Positions 35,647 to 44,714 of a stretch of 64,000 bases of DNA are shown here, piece by piece. Numbering within the stretch: position 1 is the first letter of the stretch; each line of letters starts with the position of its first letter. Under the pieces are notes generated by a model. The model saw only the letters and a list, made by a program, of their open reading frames with translations, was not told where the DNA came from and made no database searches. A program made the translations under genes and the position numbers. The stretch covers positions 186,001 to 250,000 of the forward strand of contig CAVXKT010000001.1 of assembly GCA_963762525.1 (NCBI GenBank), written 5' to 3'. This stretch comes from DATFDN01 sp963762525 (GTDB taxonomy: Bacteria > Pseudomonadota > Alphaproteobacteria > Acetobacterales > Acetobacteraceae).

Positions 35647-36366
35647 TCAGTCCGGGAACGTCGTCCGGTACATCTCCGTCATCAGCTCGTCGAGCCGGCG
35701 ACCCGGTTGCCAGGCGCCCATGCCGGAGGCATCGCGGTCGGCCTCGGGATGCTGACGCGGGCATTCCCGGGCGGCGTCGATCACGGTGCGCACCGGGATC
35801 AGCGCGGTCCAGGCCGGCGTGGCGTAGTCCTCCTCCTCGTCATGGACATCGAGCGCGCGGATTTTGCCTGACGCCTGCTCGATCTCCATGCCGAGGACCG
35901 TGGTTGCCTTCACCTCCTGCTTGCTGGGCGGACGCAGCACGCGCGAGCGGCCGGGAAAGAAGCGATCGACGAAGGCATCCATGGCGCGCAGCTTCTCCGG
36001 GCTCTGCAGCAGATGCGCGTGGCCGTATGCCATCACGGCGCGGTAGTTGATGGAATGATTGAAGCCGCAGCGGGCCAGCACCACCGCGTCCATGTGGGTG
36101 ACGGTGAGGCACACCGGAATGCTCTTGGCCTCGGCACGCAGCATTCGGCTGGCCGATGAACCATGCCAGTAAAGGTGATCGCCCTCGCGCCAGAACCCGG
36201 TGGGCGTGCAATAGGGCTGGCCATCGATCACGTAGGCGATGTGACAGATCATCGCCGCATCGAGGATTTCGTAGACGGTCTTGCGGTCGTAGCGGCCGCG
36301 GTCGGGCCGGCGGCGGACGCGGTTGCGCTGCGTGACGGCGAAACTGTCGGGCATTGTTTGTTCCAT
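35647..36366 (-). CDS. Pyridoxamine 5'-phosphate oxidase-family flavin-binding protein
   Basis: A 239-residue split-barrel protein of the PNPOx/NimA-like group: RYDRKTVYEILDAAMICHIAYV, GFWREGDHLYWHGSSASRML and VCLTVTHMDAVVLAR. Members bind FMN or haem and may oxidise or reduce small molecules; substrate unknown. It converges with speE with a 3-bp gap, and its start region faces the OB-fold gene over 128 bp. Confidence 0.85.
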   Translation of the reverse strand: MEQTMPDSFAVTQRNRVRRRPDRGRYDRKTVYEILDAAMICHIAYVIDGQPYCTPTGFWREGDHLYWHGSSASRMLRAEAKSIPVCLTVTHMDAVVLARCGFNHSINYRAVMAYGHAHLLQSPEKLRAMDAFVDRFFPGRSRVLRPPSKQEVKATTVLGMEIEQASGKIRALDVHDEEEDYATPAWTALIPVRTVIDAARECPRQHPEADRDASGMGAWQPGRRLDELMTEMYRTTFPD

Positions 36367-36494
36367 GGTGGGCGCGCATGGAACAGAACCGACGTGGCCG
36401 AGTCAAAGCCGATTTGCGGCGGGCGCGGTTGGGCGGAAAAGCGAAGCGCGTTCCGCCCCGTTTCGGTGGCGGAATGCGCTGACGCTTTTCCGCC

Positions 36495-36896
36495 CTACGC
36501 CGGGGTGAACATCGGCATTGACGGGCCGCTCTCGGCGGGAACGAATTTCAGGCGCACCCTCTGCCCGATCTTGATCGCATCAAGGTCGCAATCGACGATG
36601 TTGGTCATCATCGTCGGGCCTTCTTCCAGCGTCACATAGGCGATCGCATACGGAATCTCGGACCGCTTCATGACACTGAACGAGTAGATCGTGCCGTTGC
36701 CCGACGCCGTCGGCCAGGACAGATCTTGACTGAAACAATAAGGACAGATCGCCCGCGGATACCAGTGCGAGCGCCCGCAGGCATTGCACTTCGGCACCAT
36801 CAGCTTGCCCGCCTCGGCGGCCTCGAACACTTTCTTCGTCTCGGGATTGCTGTTGGTATCGCCGACAAAGCCGATCTTGCGCTGGGTGTATGCCAT
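36495..36896 (-). CDS. Zn-ribbon OB-fold protein (DUF35 type)
   Basis: A 133-residue protein with a rubredoxin-like zinc ribbon (CNACGRSHWYPRAICPYC, two CxxC pairs) followed by an OB-fold (GNGTIYSFSVM, LEEGPTMMTNIVDCDL, KIGQRVRLKFV). Such proteins partner thiolases and ketoacyl synthases and are thought to channel CoA substrates or present CoA. It starts 4 bp after the end of the thiolase on the minus strand, so the pair is probably one complex. Confidence 0.92.
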   Translation of the reverse strand: MAYTQRKIGFVGDTNSNPETKKVFEAAEAGKLMVPKCNACGRSHWYPRAICPYCFSQDLSWPTASGNGTIYSFSVMKRSEIPYAIAYVTLEEGPTMMTNIVDCDLDAIKIGQRVRLKFVPAESGPSMPMFTPA

Positions 36897-36900
36897 GATC

Positions 36901-38073
36901 TCACTCCCGCTCCATGATCAGCGTCGCCGAGCCGTGGCGGGTGCCGAGCGAGCCGCCGGTGCCGTGCGCCAGCGCCAGCCCGCAATCCCCGACCTGCACC
37001 TTCGGGTGCGCCTCGCCGCGCAGCTGCCGCACCGCCTCGATCACCTTGGTGATGCCGCCGCGATTGGCGGGGTGGTTGTTGCAGAGCCCGCCCCCATCGG
37101 TGTTGAAGGGCAGCTTGCCGACCCCGGAGATGAGATTGCCGTCGGCGACGAACCGGCCGCCCTGGCCCTTCTCGCAGAAACCCAGATCCTCAATCTGCAT
37201 CAGCACGGTGATGGTGAAGCTGTCGTAGATGGAGGCGTATTTGATGTCGGCGGGCTTGACGCCGGCCATCGCGAACGCGGCAGGGCCGGAGAAGCGCGCG
37301 CCCGAGAATGTGAGATCGACGTCGCCGCCGTACTGGCCCTTGGGCGCCTCACCCATGCCGAGGACCTTAATCTTCGGCCGGTTCAGGCTCTTCGCGATCT
37401 CCGGCTTCACCACCACCAGCGCGCCGCCGCCGTCGGTGATGACGCAGCAATCGAGCCGGTGCAGCGGGCTCGCGATGATCGGCGACTTCACCACGTCTTC
37501 CACCGTCACGACGTCGCGCAGCAGGGCGTGCTCGTTGTATTGCGCGTGCTGCGAGGCGGCAACCTTGATCCAGGCGAGCTGTTCCGACGTGGTGCCGTAT
37601 TGGTGCATGTGGCGTTGCGCGCACATGGCGTACATGTTGGCGACCGTCGGCCCGTATGGATACTCCCATTGCATGTCGGGCTGCGCCGGATTGCCGGCCC
37701 GCGCCGCGGTGCCGGTGGCCTGGCCCTCGCTGCGCGGGCGCCCGGCGAGGGTGATCAGCGCGACATTGCAGCGTCCCGCCGCGATCGCCTCGGCGGCGTG
37801 CGCGACCAGCATCAGATAGGACGAACCGCCGATATCGGTGGCGTCGATATGACGCAGCTTGGAGAGGTTCATGTAGTCCACCATGCTGAGCGGACCCATG
37901 CCCGGCGCGTCGCCGGCGCAGAAATACCCGTCCACGTCGTCCTTGCCGAGCCCGGCGTCCTTCAGCGCCCCGAGCGCGCATTCGGCGTGCAGCAGTGCCA
38001 CCGACTTGTCGGGCGCCTTGCGCGTCGGATGCTCGAAGGCGCCGGCAATATAAACCGCCCCGTTCAGGCTCAT
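36901..38073 (-). CDS. Thiolase-family protein (acetyl-CoA acetyltransferase-like)
   Basis: A 390-residue thiolase-fold protein. It contains ATDIGGSSYLMLVAHAAEAIAAGR, where canonical Cys is replaced by Ser/Gly near the N-terminal nucleophile position, PFNTDGGGLCNNHPANRGGI near the C-terminus, and HDSFTI-like YASIYDSFTITVL. With the OB-fold partner it matches SCP-x/unusual thiolase pairs. Missing or displaced catalytic residues make an actual Claisen cleavage uncertain. The start at 38073 (MSLNGAVYIAGAFE) is where homology begins; an upstream in-frame extension is ignored. Confidence 0.85.
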   Translation of the reverse strand: MSLNGAVYIAGAFEHPTRKAPDKSVALLHAECALGALKDAGLGKDDVDGYFCAGDAPGMGPLSMVDYMNLSKLRHIDATDIGGSSYLMLVAHAAEAIAAGRCNVALITLAGRPRSEGQATGTAARAGNPAQPDMQWEYPYGPTVANMYAMCAQRHMHQYGTTSEQLAWIKVAASQHAQYNEHALLRDVVTVEDVVKSPIIASPLHRLDCCVITDGGGALVVVKPEIAKSLNRPKIKVLGMGEAPKGQYGGDVDLTFSGARFSGPAAFAMAGVKPADIKYASIYDSFTITVLMQIEDLGFCEKGQGGRFVADGNLISGVGKLPFNTDGGGLCNNHPANRGGITKVIEAVRQLRGEAHPKVQVGDCGLALAHGTGGSLGTRHGSATLIMERE

Positions 38074-38098
38074 TCGGTGTCTCCCCCACAAAGGCGAG

Positions 38099-39517
38099 GT
38101 GCGAATTTGGCACGCGCCGCCCGGCTGCGCTAGCCTGCCCCCGTGCTTGATTCCCCCCGTCCCGCCCGTTCCCGCACATGACCTGCCGCTCGGCGAGTTC
38201 CTGCGGGCGACGCGCACCAATGCGCTCGCCATGTGGTCGGAGGCGGCGTACCGGGAGCCGTTTCGGGTCGGTCGGTTCTTCGGCCGCACCAGCCTGCTGC
38301 TCAATGACCCGGCCGCGATCCATCACGTGCTGGTGGACAATCCCGGCAATTATCGCCGCTCGCCGGCGGCGATTCGGATGCTGCGGCCGCTCACCGGCAA
38401 CGGCTTGCTGATGTCGGAGGGCGAGGACTGGCGACTGCAACGGCGCACCATCGCGCCGGCGCTGGCGCCGCGCGTGTTGCCGATGCTGTCGCGTCACATT
38501 CTGGCGGTCGCGGACGAAACGGTGGCGGCGCTGGGCGCGCGTACCGACGCGCCGATCGAGTTGTTTCCGATCATCCAGCGCACGGCGCTCGAGATCGCCG
38601 GCCGATCGATGTTCTCCATCGAGATGGGCGCGTTCCGCGAGCAGTTGCGCCGCATGATCGGCGAATTCGGGATGCGCCACGCCCGCCCGCGTCTGCCCGA
38701 TCTGGTGCTGCCGCCCGCGATCCCCACACTCGGCGATATCGGTCGGCGCATGTTCCAGTGGCGCTGGATGCGCTTCATGGGCGAGATCATGGCGGCGCGG
38801 GAGCAGGCGCCGCCGTCATCGGAGGCGCGCGATCTATTTGATCTGCTGCGCGCCGCGCGCGATCCGGATACGGGCGAGGGCTTCACCCGCGCCCGGTTGC
38901 GCGACCAGGTGGCGACCATGATTCTGGCCGGGCACGAGACGACCGGCGTCACCATCTTCTGGGCGCTCACGCTGCTGGCGCAAGCGCCCGAGCTACAGGC
39001 GATGGTCGCCGATGAGGCGACTTCCGGCGGCAGCGAGCTGGCGTTCACCCGCGCGGTGGTGAGCGAGACGCTGCGCCTCTACCCGCCCGCCTTCACCCTC
39101 GCCCGCATGGCGCGCGCTCCCGATCGCGCCGGCGGCGTCGCGGTGCCGCGCGGCGCCATCATCCTGATTGCGCCCTGGGTATTGCACCGCCACCGCGCAT
39201 ACTGGCGCGATCCCGACGGGTTCGATCCGACGCGCTTCCTGCCGACCGCCGAGCCCCCGCCCCGCTTCGCCTATCTGCCGTTCGGTGCCGGTCCGCGCGT
39301 CTGCCCGGGCGCGCAGTTCGCGCTCACCGAGGCGACGTTGGTGCTGGCCAAACTCATCGGCGCGTTCCGGGTGTCGCTGGTCGATTCCCGTCCGGTGCTG
39401 CCGGTCGCCGTGGTCACGACGCAGCCGAACCATTCGCCCGCGTTCCGCCTGGAACCTCGAAAAGGAGCCGATTCGTGTCCGTCCTCGATGCGATCCGCCG
39501 CGATCACGACGCCCTGA
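38099..39517 (+). CDS. Cytochrome P450
   Basis: A 472-residue haem monooxygenase. Visible motifs are MILAGHETTGVTIFWALTLL (I helix, oxygen-activating Thr), SETLRLYPPAF (ExxR), PTRFLP and FGAGPRVCPGAQFALTEA (haem-thiolate Cys). No redox partner is next to it, so electrons must come from elsewhere. Start is uncertain: GTG at 38099 or TTG at 38147; family homology begins near PAHDLPLGEFLRATR. It overlaps the downstream M20 peptidase by 43 bp. Confidence 0.93.
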   Translation: MRIWHAPPGCASLPPCLIPPVPPVPAHDLPLGEFLRATRTNALAMWSEAAYREPFRVGRFFGRTSLLLNDPAAIHHVLVDNPGNYRRSPAAIRMLRPLTGNGLLMSEGEDWRLQRRTIAPALAPRVLPMLSRHILAVADETVAALGARTDAPIELFPIIQRTALEIAGRSMFSIEMGAFREQLRRMIGEFGMRHARPRLPDLVLPPAIPTLGDIGRRMFQWRWMRFMGEIMAAREQAPPSSEARDLFDLLRAARDPDTGEGFTRARLRDQVATMILAGHETTGVTIFWALTLLAQAPELQAMVADEATSGGSELAFTRAVVSETLRLYPPAFTLARMARAPDRAGGVAVPRGAIILIAPWVLHRHRAYWRDPDGFDPTRFLPTAEPPPRFAYLPFGAGPRVCPGAQFALTEATLVLAKLIGAFRVSLVDSRPVLPVAVVTTQPNHSPAFRLEPRKGADSCPSSMRSAAITTP

Positions 39518-40635
39518 CCGCCATAAGGCGCGACATCCACGCGCATCCCGAATTGGGCCTGGAGGAACATCGCACTGCCGAGCTGGTGGCCGGCAAACTG
39601 GCCGAGTGGGGGATCGAGGTGCATCGCGGCATCGGCGGCACCGGCGTGGTCGGCGTGCTACGCGCCGGCAACGGCCATGGACGGGTGGGCCTGCGCGCCG
39701 ACATGGATGCGCTGCCGATCGAGGAGGCGACCAACCTCACCTATGCCAGCCGGCAGCGGGGCGTGATGCACGCCTGCGGCCATGACGGGCACACCACGAT
39801 GCTGCTCGGCGCCGCCAAATACCTGGCCGAGACGCGCGATTTCAGCGGCACCGTCACATTCGTCTTCCAGCCCGGCGAAGAGGGCGCCGGCGGCGCGCTG
39901 GCGATGCTGAAGGACGGGCTGTTCGAGCGATTTCCGTGCGATTCCATCTACGGGATGCACAACGCACCCGGAATGCCGCTCGGGCGGTTCGGGATCACGC
40001 CGGGCACGGCGATGACCGGGGGCGCCTTCTTCGACATCGAGATCACCGGCAAGGGCGCCCATGGCGCGCGCCCGGAACTCGGCGTCGATCCGGTGCTGGT
40101 CGCCTGCCATGTCGGCGCGGCGCTGCAATCGATCGTTGCCCGCAACGTGCCCTCCCGCGAGACCGCCGTGCTGTCGGTCACGCGCATTCATGCGGGCGAT
40201 GCCTACAACGTGATCCCCGGCAGCGCGCGCATGGCCGGCACGGCGCGGACCATGAAACGGGAGACGATGAACCTGATCGAACAGGGCCTGACGCGCGTCG
40301 CATCGAACACCGCCCTGGCTTTCGGAGCCGCCGCGTCGGTCGATTTCCGACTGATCTTCGCCCCGTTGGTGAACGCGCCGGCGGCGACCGGGGAGATCGC
40401 CGACGCCGCCGCCGAACTGGTGGGCGAGGCGAACGTCGATCGCGACAAGCCCCCCGCGTCGGCGTCGGAGGATTTCAGCTTCATGCTGGAACAGGTGCCG
40501 GGCGCGTATATCAACCTCGGCAACGGCGAGCAGAGCGCCGCCGTTCACAACCCCGGTTACAATTTCAACGACGAGGCGATCCCCTACGGCAGCGCCCTGT
40601 TCGCGCGCCTGGTCGAGCGGAAGCTGGCGCGGTAG
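39475..40635 (+). CDS. M20-family metallo-amidohydrolase (hippurate hydrolase/IAA-amino acid hydrolase-like)
   Basis: A 386-residue M20D peptidase. Zinc-binding motifs include GLRADMDALPI, HACGHDGHTTMLLG, FQPGEEGAGG and GMHNAP near the dimer/lid region. The start GTG at 39475 is preceded by AAGGAG 9 bases upstream, a strong signal inside the P450 gene. It removes amino acids from N-acyl or N-aroyl amides; whether it serves the P450 pathway is open. Confidence 0.94.
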   Translation: MSVLDAIRRDHDALTAIRRDIHAHPELGLEEHRTAELVAGKLAEWGIEVHRGIGGTGVVGVLRAGNGHGRVGLRADMDALPIEEATNLTYASRQRGVMHACGHDGHTTMLLGAAKYLAETRDFSGTVTFVFQPGEEGAGGALAMLKDGLFERFPCDSIYGMHNAPGMPLGRFGITPGTAMTGGAFFDIEITGKGAHGARPELGVDPVLVACHVGAALQSIVARNVPSRETAVLSVTRIHAGDAYNVIPGSARMAGTARTMKRETMNLIEQGLTRVASNTALAFGAAASVDFRLIFAPLVNAPAATGEIADAAAELVGEANVDRDKPPASASEDFSFMLEQVPGAYINLGNGEQSAAVHNPGYNFNDEAIPYGSALFARLVERKLAR

Positions 40636-40674
40636 GCACCGGGGCTCGGCTTCCGTGTGGTCGCAACGCGCCGC

Positions 40675-41010
40675 CTACTTTCCCGGCGTCGGGTGGCGCA
40701 GATGCCACAGTCGTTCATGAGCGGCGACGAGACTTTCCATGTTGCGGCGGCGGCTGCCGTCCGGGGTCAACGGGCGACGGGTCAGCATCATCTCGAGCAC
40801 GTGCAAAACTTGCTCTGCCACCTCGAGATCGCCCTGATCGCAGGCATGGTGGAAAGCAATCAGGATCTTGTCAGACAACCGCCGGCTATACCGCGGGGGA
40901 CCGCCGGCCGCAGGCGACTGGTCGCGCACGATTTCTTCCTCGGTCTGGCTCACCCCGCCCCCCGTCTCGCCACTTAGCATTAGCGCATCGGTGTTGAAAT
41001 TTGTCGTCAT
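40675..41010 (-). CDS. Conserved hypothetical protein (111 aa)
   Basis: A 111-residue soluble protein beginning MTTNFNTDALMLSGETGGG. Its C-terminal half is a helical segment (LSDKILIAFHHACDQGDLEVAEQVLHVLEMML then RRNMESLVAAHERLWHLRH) resembling small alphaproteobacterial helix-turn-helix or ankyrin-like helper proteins, but no family was recognised. It is between the M20 peptidase and nrdB. A 16-bp palindrome sits 38 bp upstream of the start. Confidence 0.6.
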   Translation of the reverse strand: MTTNFNTDALMLSGETGGGVSQTEEEIVRDQSPAAGGPPRYSRRLSDKILIAFHHACDQGDLEVAEQVLHVLEMMLTRRPLTPDGSRRRNMESLVAAHERLWHLRHPTPGK

Positions 41011-41047
41011 CAGATCGCCATAAAAGCGTTAAATCACTCGATTTTTA

Positions 41048-41063
41048 TGTTCCGGGCGGAACA
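41048..41063. promoter_or_regulatory. Perfect 16-bp palindrome upstream of the 40675-41010 gene
   Basis: TGTTCCGGGCGGAACA has 7-bp perfect inverted arms with a 2-nt centre. It lies 38 bp upstream of the minus-strand start at 41010 and just past the nrdB stop codon, in an AT-richer 60-bp gap. The arm GTTCCG also occurs in the glk upstream repeat, but spacing differs. It looks like an operator for the small gene; the regulator is unknown. Confidence 0.35.
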
Positions 41064-41071
41064 ACACTTCG

Positions 41072-42055
41072 TCAGTCGCCGAAAGCCTCCTCCCAGGTGC
41101 CGATCGTGGATGCCTTGCTGTACTCGGTCGCGCGATTCTCGAAGAAATTGGTGTGCTCGACCGCGTTCAGCATCTCGTCCAGCCAGGATAACGGGTTGGC
41201 CTCGTCGAACAAAGGATCGAGCCCGAGCTGCACCAACCGACGGTCGGCGACGTAGCGGATATAGGATTTCACCTCATCGGCGGTTAGACCCTCGACCGAC
41301 CCCTGCTCGAAGGCAAGGTCGATGAAGGCATCTTCGTGGGCCACGATGGTGGCGCAGACTTCGACGATCTCCCGCCGCAGCGTCTCGGTCCAGATATCCG
41401 GATTCTCGGCGATGAAGGTTCGAAACAGCCGGATCATCGACACGCAATGCAAGGTTTCGTCGCGCACCGACCAGGAGATGATCTGCCCCATCCCCTTCAT
41501 CCGTCCGAAGCGCGGGAAGTTCAGCAGAATCGCGAACGAGGCGAATAGTTGCAGCCCTTCGGTGAATGCTCCGAAGGCGGCGAGCGTCTTCGCGATATCG
41601 TGGCGGCTGTCGACCGAGAAGCCCTGCATGTAGTCGTATTTGTCCTTCATCTCCTTGTAGCGGAGAAAGGCCTGATACTCCGTCTCCGGCATCCCGATCG
41701 TATCCAGCAGGTGGCTGTAGGCGGCGATGTGGACGGTTTCGATGTTGGAAAATGCCGCCAGCATCATGAGCACCTCGGTCGGGCGGAACACCCGGCTGTA
41801 GTGCTTCATGTAGCAATTATTCACCTCCACGTCGGCCTGCGTAAAAAAGCGGAAGATCTGCGTGAGGAGGTGGCGCTCGCCGTCGGTCAGGTTCCGGTGC
41901 CAATCCTTCACGTCGTCGGCGAGCGGCACCTCCTCGGGCAGCCAATGCACCCGCTGTTGGGTAAGCCAAGCCTCATAGGCCCACGGGTAGCGGAACGGCT
42001 TGTAGACCGGGTTCTCCGCCAACAAGCCGCTCGCGCCCTGCGTGCTGCCGTCCAT
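41072..42055 (-). CDS. nrdB: Ribonucleoside-diphosphate reductase subunit beta
   Basis: Class I radical-generating subunit, 327 residues. Metal and radical residues are recognisable: QADVEVNNCYMKHY, NIETVHIAAYSHLLD (Glu, His and radical Tyr), FTEGLQLFASF and VRDETLHCVSMIRLF. The tail YIRYVADRRLVQLGLDP follows. It belongs to the alphaproteobacterial NrdB group, often named NrdF in annotations. No large subunit (nrdA/E) is next to it. Confidence 0.93.
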   Translation of the reverse strand: MDGSTQGASGLLAENPVYKPFRYPWAYEAWLTQQRVHWLPEEVPLADDVKDWHRNLTDGERHLLTQIFRFFTQADVEVNNCYMKHYSRVFRPTEVLMMLAAFSNIETVHIAAYSHLLDTIGMPETEYQAFLRYKEMKDKYDYMQGFSVDSRHDIAKTLAAFGAFTEGLQLFASFAILLNFPRFGRMKGMGQIISWSVRDETLHCVSMIRLFRTFIAENPDIWTETLRREIVEVCATIVAHEDAFIDLAFEQGSVEGLTADEVKSYIRYVADRRLVQLGLDPLFDEANPLSWLDEMLNAVEHTNFFENRATEYSKASTIGTWEEAFGD

Positions 42056-42105
42056 TGAGCGACCTCCGTTGCGCCGCGATTCCTATCACCGGAACGCGCG
42101 CACCG

Positions 42106-42119
42106 CCACATATTGTGTC
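42106..42119 (-). promoter_or_regulatory. Candidate NrdR-type box upstream of nrdB
   Basis: CCACATATTGTGTC has a CACA-TAT-TGTG dyad and lies about 51-64 bp upstream of the nrdB start. The site resembles the A/T-centred palindromes bound by NrdR, but only one copy was seen whereas NrdR usually needs two boxes about 31 bp apart. Confidence 0.3.
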
Positions 42120-42138
42120 TCCCGGCCGAGCTAGGGCT

Positions 42139-43999
42139 TTATCTGGGCTCCTCCCGCAACTGCCGCCGATCGCCGACGCGGCGGGTGAACTGGATCGCAT
42201 CAAGATGCTCGAGCAGCGGCACGCTGTATTTGCGCGAGATCTTGAGCGCCGCGCCGGCATCGCCCACCAGCAGCCCGGGGCCGCCTAAAAGCGGGCGCAG
42301 CAGCCGTCGCGCAGCTTCGATCGCCTCGGCATGAAACAGGATTTCGCGCCGTTGCACCCGGTCGAGCGTCCGCACCAGCACCCCCTCGCGTACCAGCCGG
42401 TCCAACGCCCGCCGAGTCGCCACGTCCGGAACCGGCGCCGTCGGCGGCGACAGACCGGCGCGACGGAAGCTCTCGGCGAGCCGCGTCGCCAACGCCGCTT
42501 CCTCAGCTTTGCGCGCCTGCTCCCGCTCCGCGTGCAACCGGCGGATCGTCCCGGCCCGCTCGATCCGGCCGCTCTGCGCGAGCCGCACCAGCGCGAGGTC
42601 CAGCACGTCGCCGCCGATCGCCGGCAGTGCCGTGCCGAGCTGGGCGCGAGAGAGGCCGTGCGGGGCGGGATGCTGCTCCAGCGCTCGCAGCACCGCCGCC
42701 TCGGCCCGTTCAAGGCCGTCCGGGCTGACCGCGGTGTCACGCAGCGTTCGACACGCAGACCGGCGAAGCGTCGCCTCGGCCCGCACCGCCGACAGACCCG
42801 CCAGACGGGCCAGGTACGGAGATCGCGATGCCATGCGACCCGGCGCGCGCGAGCATCGCGGCAACGATCGCCTCCGGCGACTCGCGGGCGAGTGTCCGCA
42901 CCCGGGCAAGCGTCGGCGGATCGTTGCGACGCAGGCGCGGCGGCTCCGGGTCCAGAACCCGCCCCCCGCCGACCACGCGCGGCGGCGAGGATTGCCGCAA
43001 GATCAGCCGCTCCCCCGCGGGCACCGAGATTCGGGGCGTGCAGCGGAGCTGCGCCGGGCCGCTCTGACCCGGCTCCAGAACGTCGCGATCCAGAAGCCGC
43101 ACCGTCGCCTCGGCCTCGGCGGTGCCATGCAGCAGCCGGGCGCGCGTGCCGGTGGGGAGCGGGGCATCGGCGGCGCGCAGCTCCACGGTGAGCCAGGATG
43201 AGGCGACCAGCAGACCGGGCGCTGCCAGCGCCAAGCCGCGTCGAGCCGCCGCGAGCTCCACGCCGCGGAGATTGACTGCCACCCGCTGCCCGGGCGCCGC
43301 CACCGGGACGGTGGTGCCGCGCACCTGCACGCCGCGCATGCGCACCTTCCGCCCGGCCAAATCCAACTCGTCGCCGGTTGCAATGGCGCCGCCGCGCAGC
43401 GTCCCGGTGACCACGGTGCCGTGCCCGGCGACGCTGAAGCTGCGATCGATCGGCAGATAGCAGACACCGCGATCCGCCGCCGGCTGCGCGCGCGCCGCCA
43501 ACCCGCCGAGGGCCTGGCGCAAGGGCGCGAGACCGGTGCCGCGCGTGGAGGAGACCGCAACCGGAGGATCGGCCGCGAGCCCCAGCCGGCTAACAAGCGC
43601 CGCCGCCGCCGCGCCGACCTCGGCGACCCGCGCCGGGGCCGCCAGATCGCTCTTGCTGACCGCGATCACCGCCTGGCGTACCCCGAGCAGGGCGGCAATT
43701 TCGGCGTGTTCCAAAGTTTGTGGCCCGACACCCTCGTTGGCCGCCACCACCAGCATGACCGCGGAGATTCCGGTGGCGCCGGCAATCATCGTACGCAGGA
43801 ACCGCTCATGGCCCGGCATGTCGATGAGGTCGAGCACGACGCCCCCGAGCGTCAGGTGGGCGAAGCCGAGCGCGATCGAAATACCGCGCCGCCGCTCCTC
43901 GGCCAAACGGTCGGTCTCGATGCCGGTGAGCGCCCGCACCAAGGCGGTCTTGCCGTGATCCACATGGCCGATCACGCCAATCGTGAGGGTCGCCGCCAT
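42139..43999 (-). pseudogene. selB: Selenocysteine-specific elongation factor SelB, frameshifted near 42817
   Basis: SelB carries selenocysteyl-tRNA to the ribosome at UGA codons. Frame 1 (from 43999): GTPase with IGVIGHVDHGKTALVRALTG, LIDMPGHERFLRTMIAG and SVAGHGTVVTGTLRGG, about 400 residues. Frame 2 supplies the C-terminal winged helices: SPYLARLAGLSAVRAEATLRR and ISRKYSVPLLEHLDAIQFTRR, the SelB C-terminal signature. Dropping one base at about 42817 joins them into ~620 residues. No selA, selC tRNA or selD is in the window. Confidence 0.87.
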
Positions 44000-44120
44000 G
44001 ATCAGCGGATTTCGCGCCGGCCCGTGCGTGCGGCAAGATGACGGCCTATCAACGACTGGTCATTGGGCGAGGGGCGAGACGAACGTTAAGCCTCCGTCGG
44101 AACGGTGTCGGAGGGGGGGA

Positions 44121-44615
44121 ATGCGCGCAGGCGCACCCGCGGTGATTTTGGCGGTCCTGCTCACGGCGTTGCCGGCAGCGGCACAGCCCGCGACCGCGAG
44201 CGGATCGGAAACCGCCAATACCCCGGCCGAACCGGCAAAACCGGCGGAGGCCCCGCCTGCGCCAGCGGCCACCCCGGCGCCCGCCACCCCGGCTTCGCCC
44301 GCAGCCCCTGCCCCACCGGCGCCCCCGCCCAACAAGTACCGCGCCGCCGACGGCGAGTTGCGCGCCGCCGCGCTGATCGGGGCGGCGGTCTACAACGACC
44401 AGAAGCAGAACATCGGGACGGTCAGCGACCTGCTGCTCAACAAGGAGGCCACGGCAACCAAGGCGATCCTGTCGGTTGGCGGCTTCCTCGGCGTCGGCAG
44501 CCGCTTGGTGGCCGTTCCGTTCACCGATTTGCGGGTGGAGCCGGACCGGATCGTGCTGCCGAGCGCGACCAAGGTCTCTCTCGAAAACCTGTCCGCCTAT
44601 CAGGCCGCTCAGTAA
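44121..44615 (+). CDS. Secreted PRC-barrel domain protein
   Basis: A 164-residue protein with a signal peptide (MRAGAPAVILAVLLTALPAAAQP), a Pro/Ala-rich linker and a PRC-barrel: RAAALIGAAVYNDQKQNIG, VSDLLLNKE, AILSVGGFLGVGSRLVAVPF and LRVEPDRIVLP. PRC barrels bind protein or RNA partners; the role outside the membrane is unknown. The ATG follows GGAGGGGGGA by one base. It is divergent from selB. Confidence 0.85.
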   Translation: MRAGAPAVILAVLLTALPAAAQPATASGSETANTPAEPAKPAEAPPAPAATPAPATPASPAAPAPPAPPPNKYRAADGELRAAALIGAAVYNDQKQNIGTVSDLLLNKEATATKAILSVGGFLGVGSRLVAVPFTDLRVEPDRIVLPSATKVSLENLSAYQAAQ

Positions 44616-44714
44616 CGATCCGGTGAACCGGCGGGCCTCCCGCATTTTGTGTCTCGTTCCACGGCGCCGCCGGCCGACATTGCCACGACCGGACGCGCGG
44701 GGACGGAGAGCAGG

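Noticed and set aside
36784..38133. 449-residue plus-strand frame opposite the thiolase
   Set aside because: Antisense to a clear thiolase, composition typical of a shadow.
41048..41063. The palindrome read as a terminator for nrdB
   Set aside because: On the minus strand it is followed by ATAAAAATCG, not a T-tract, so it does not look like an intrinsic terminator.
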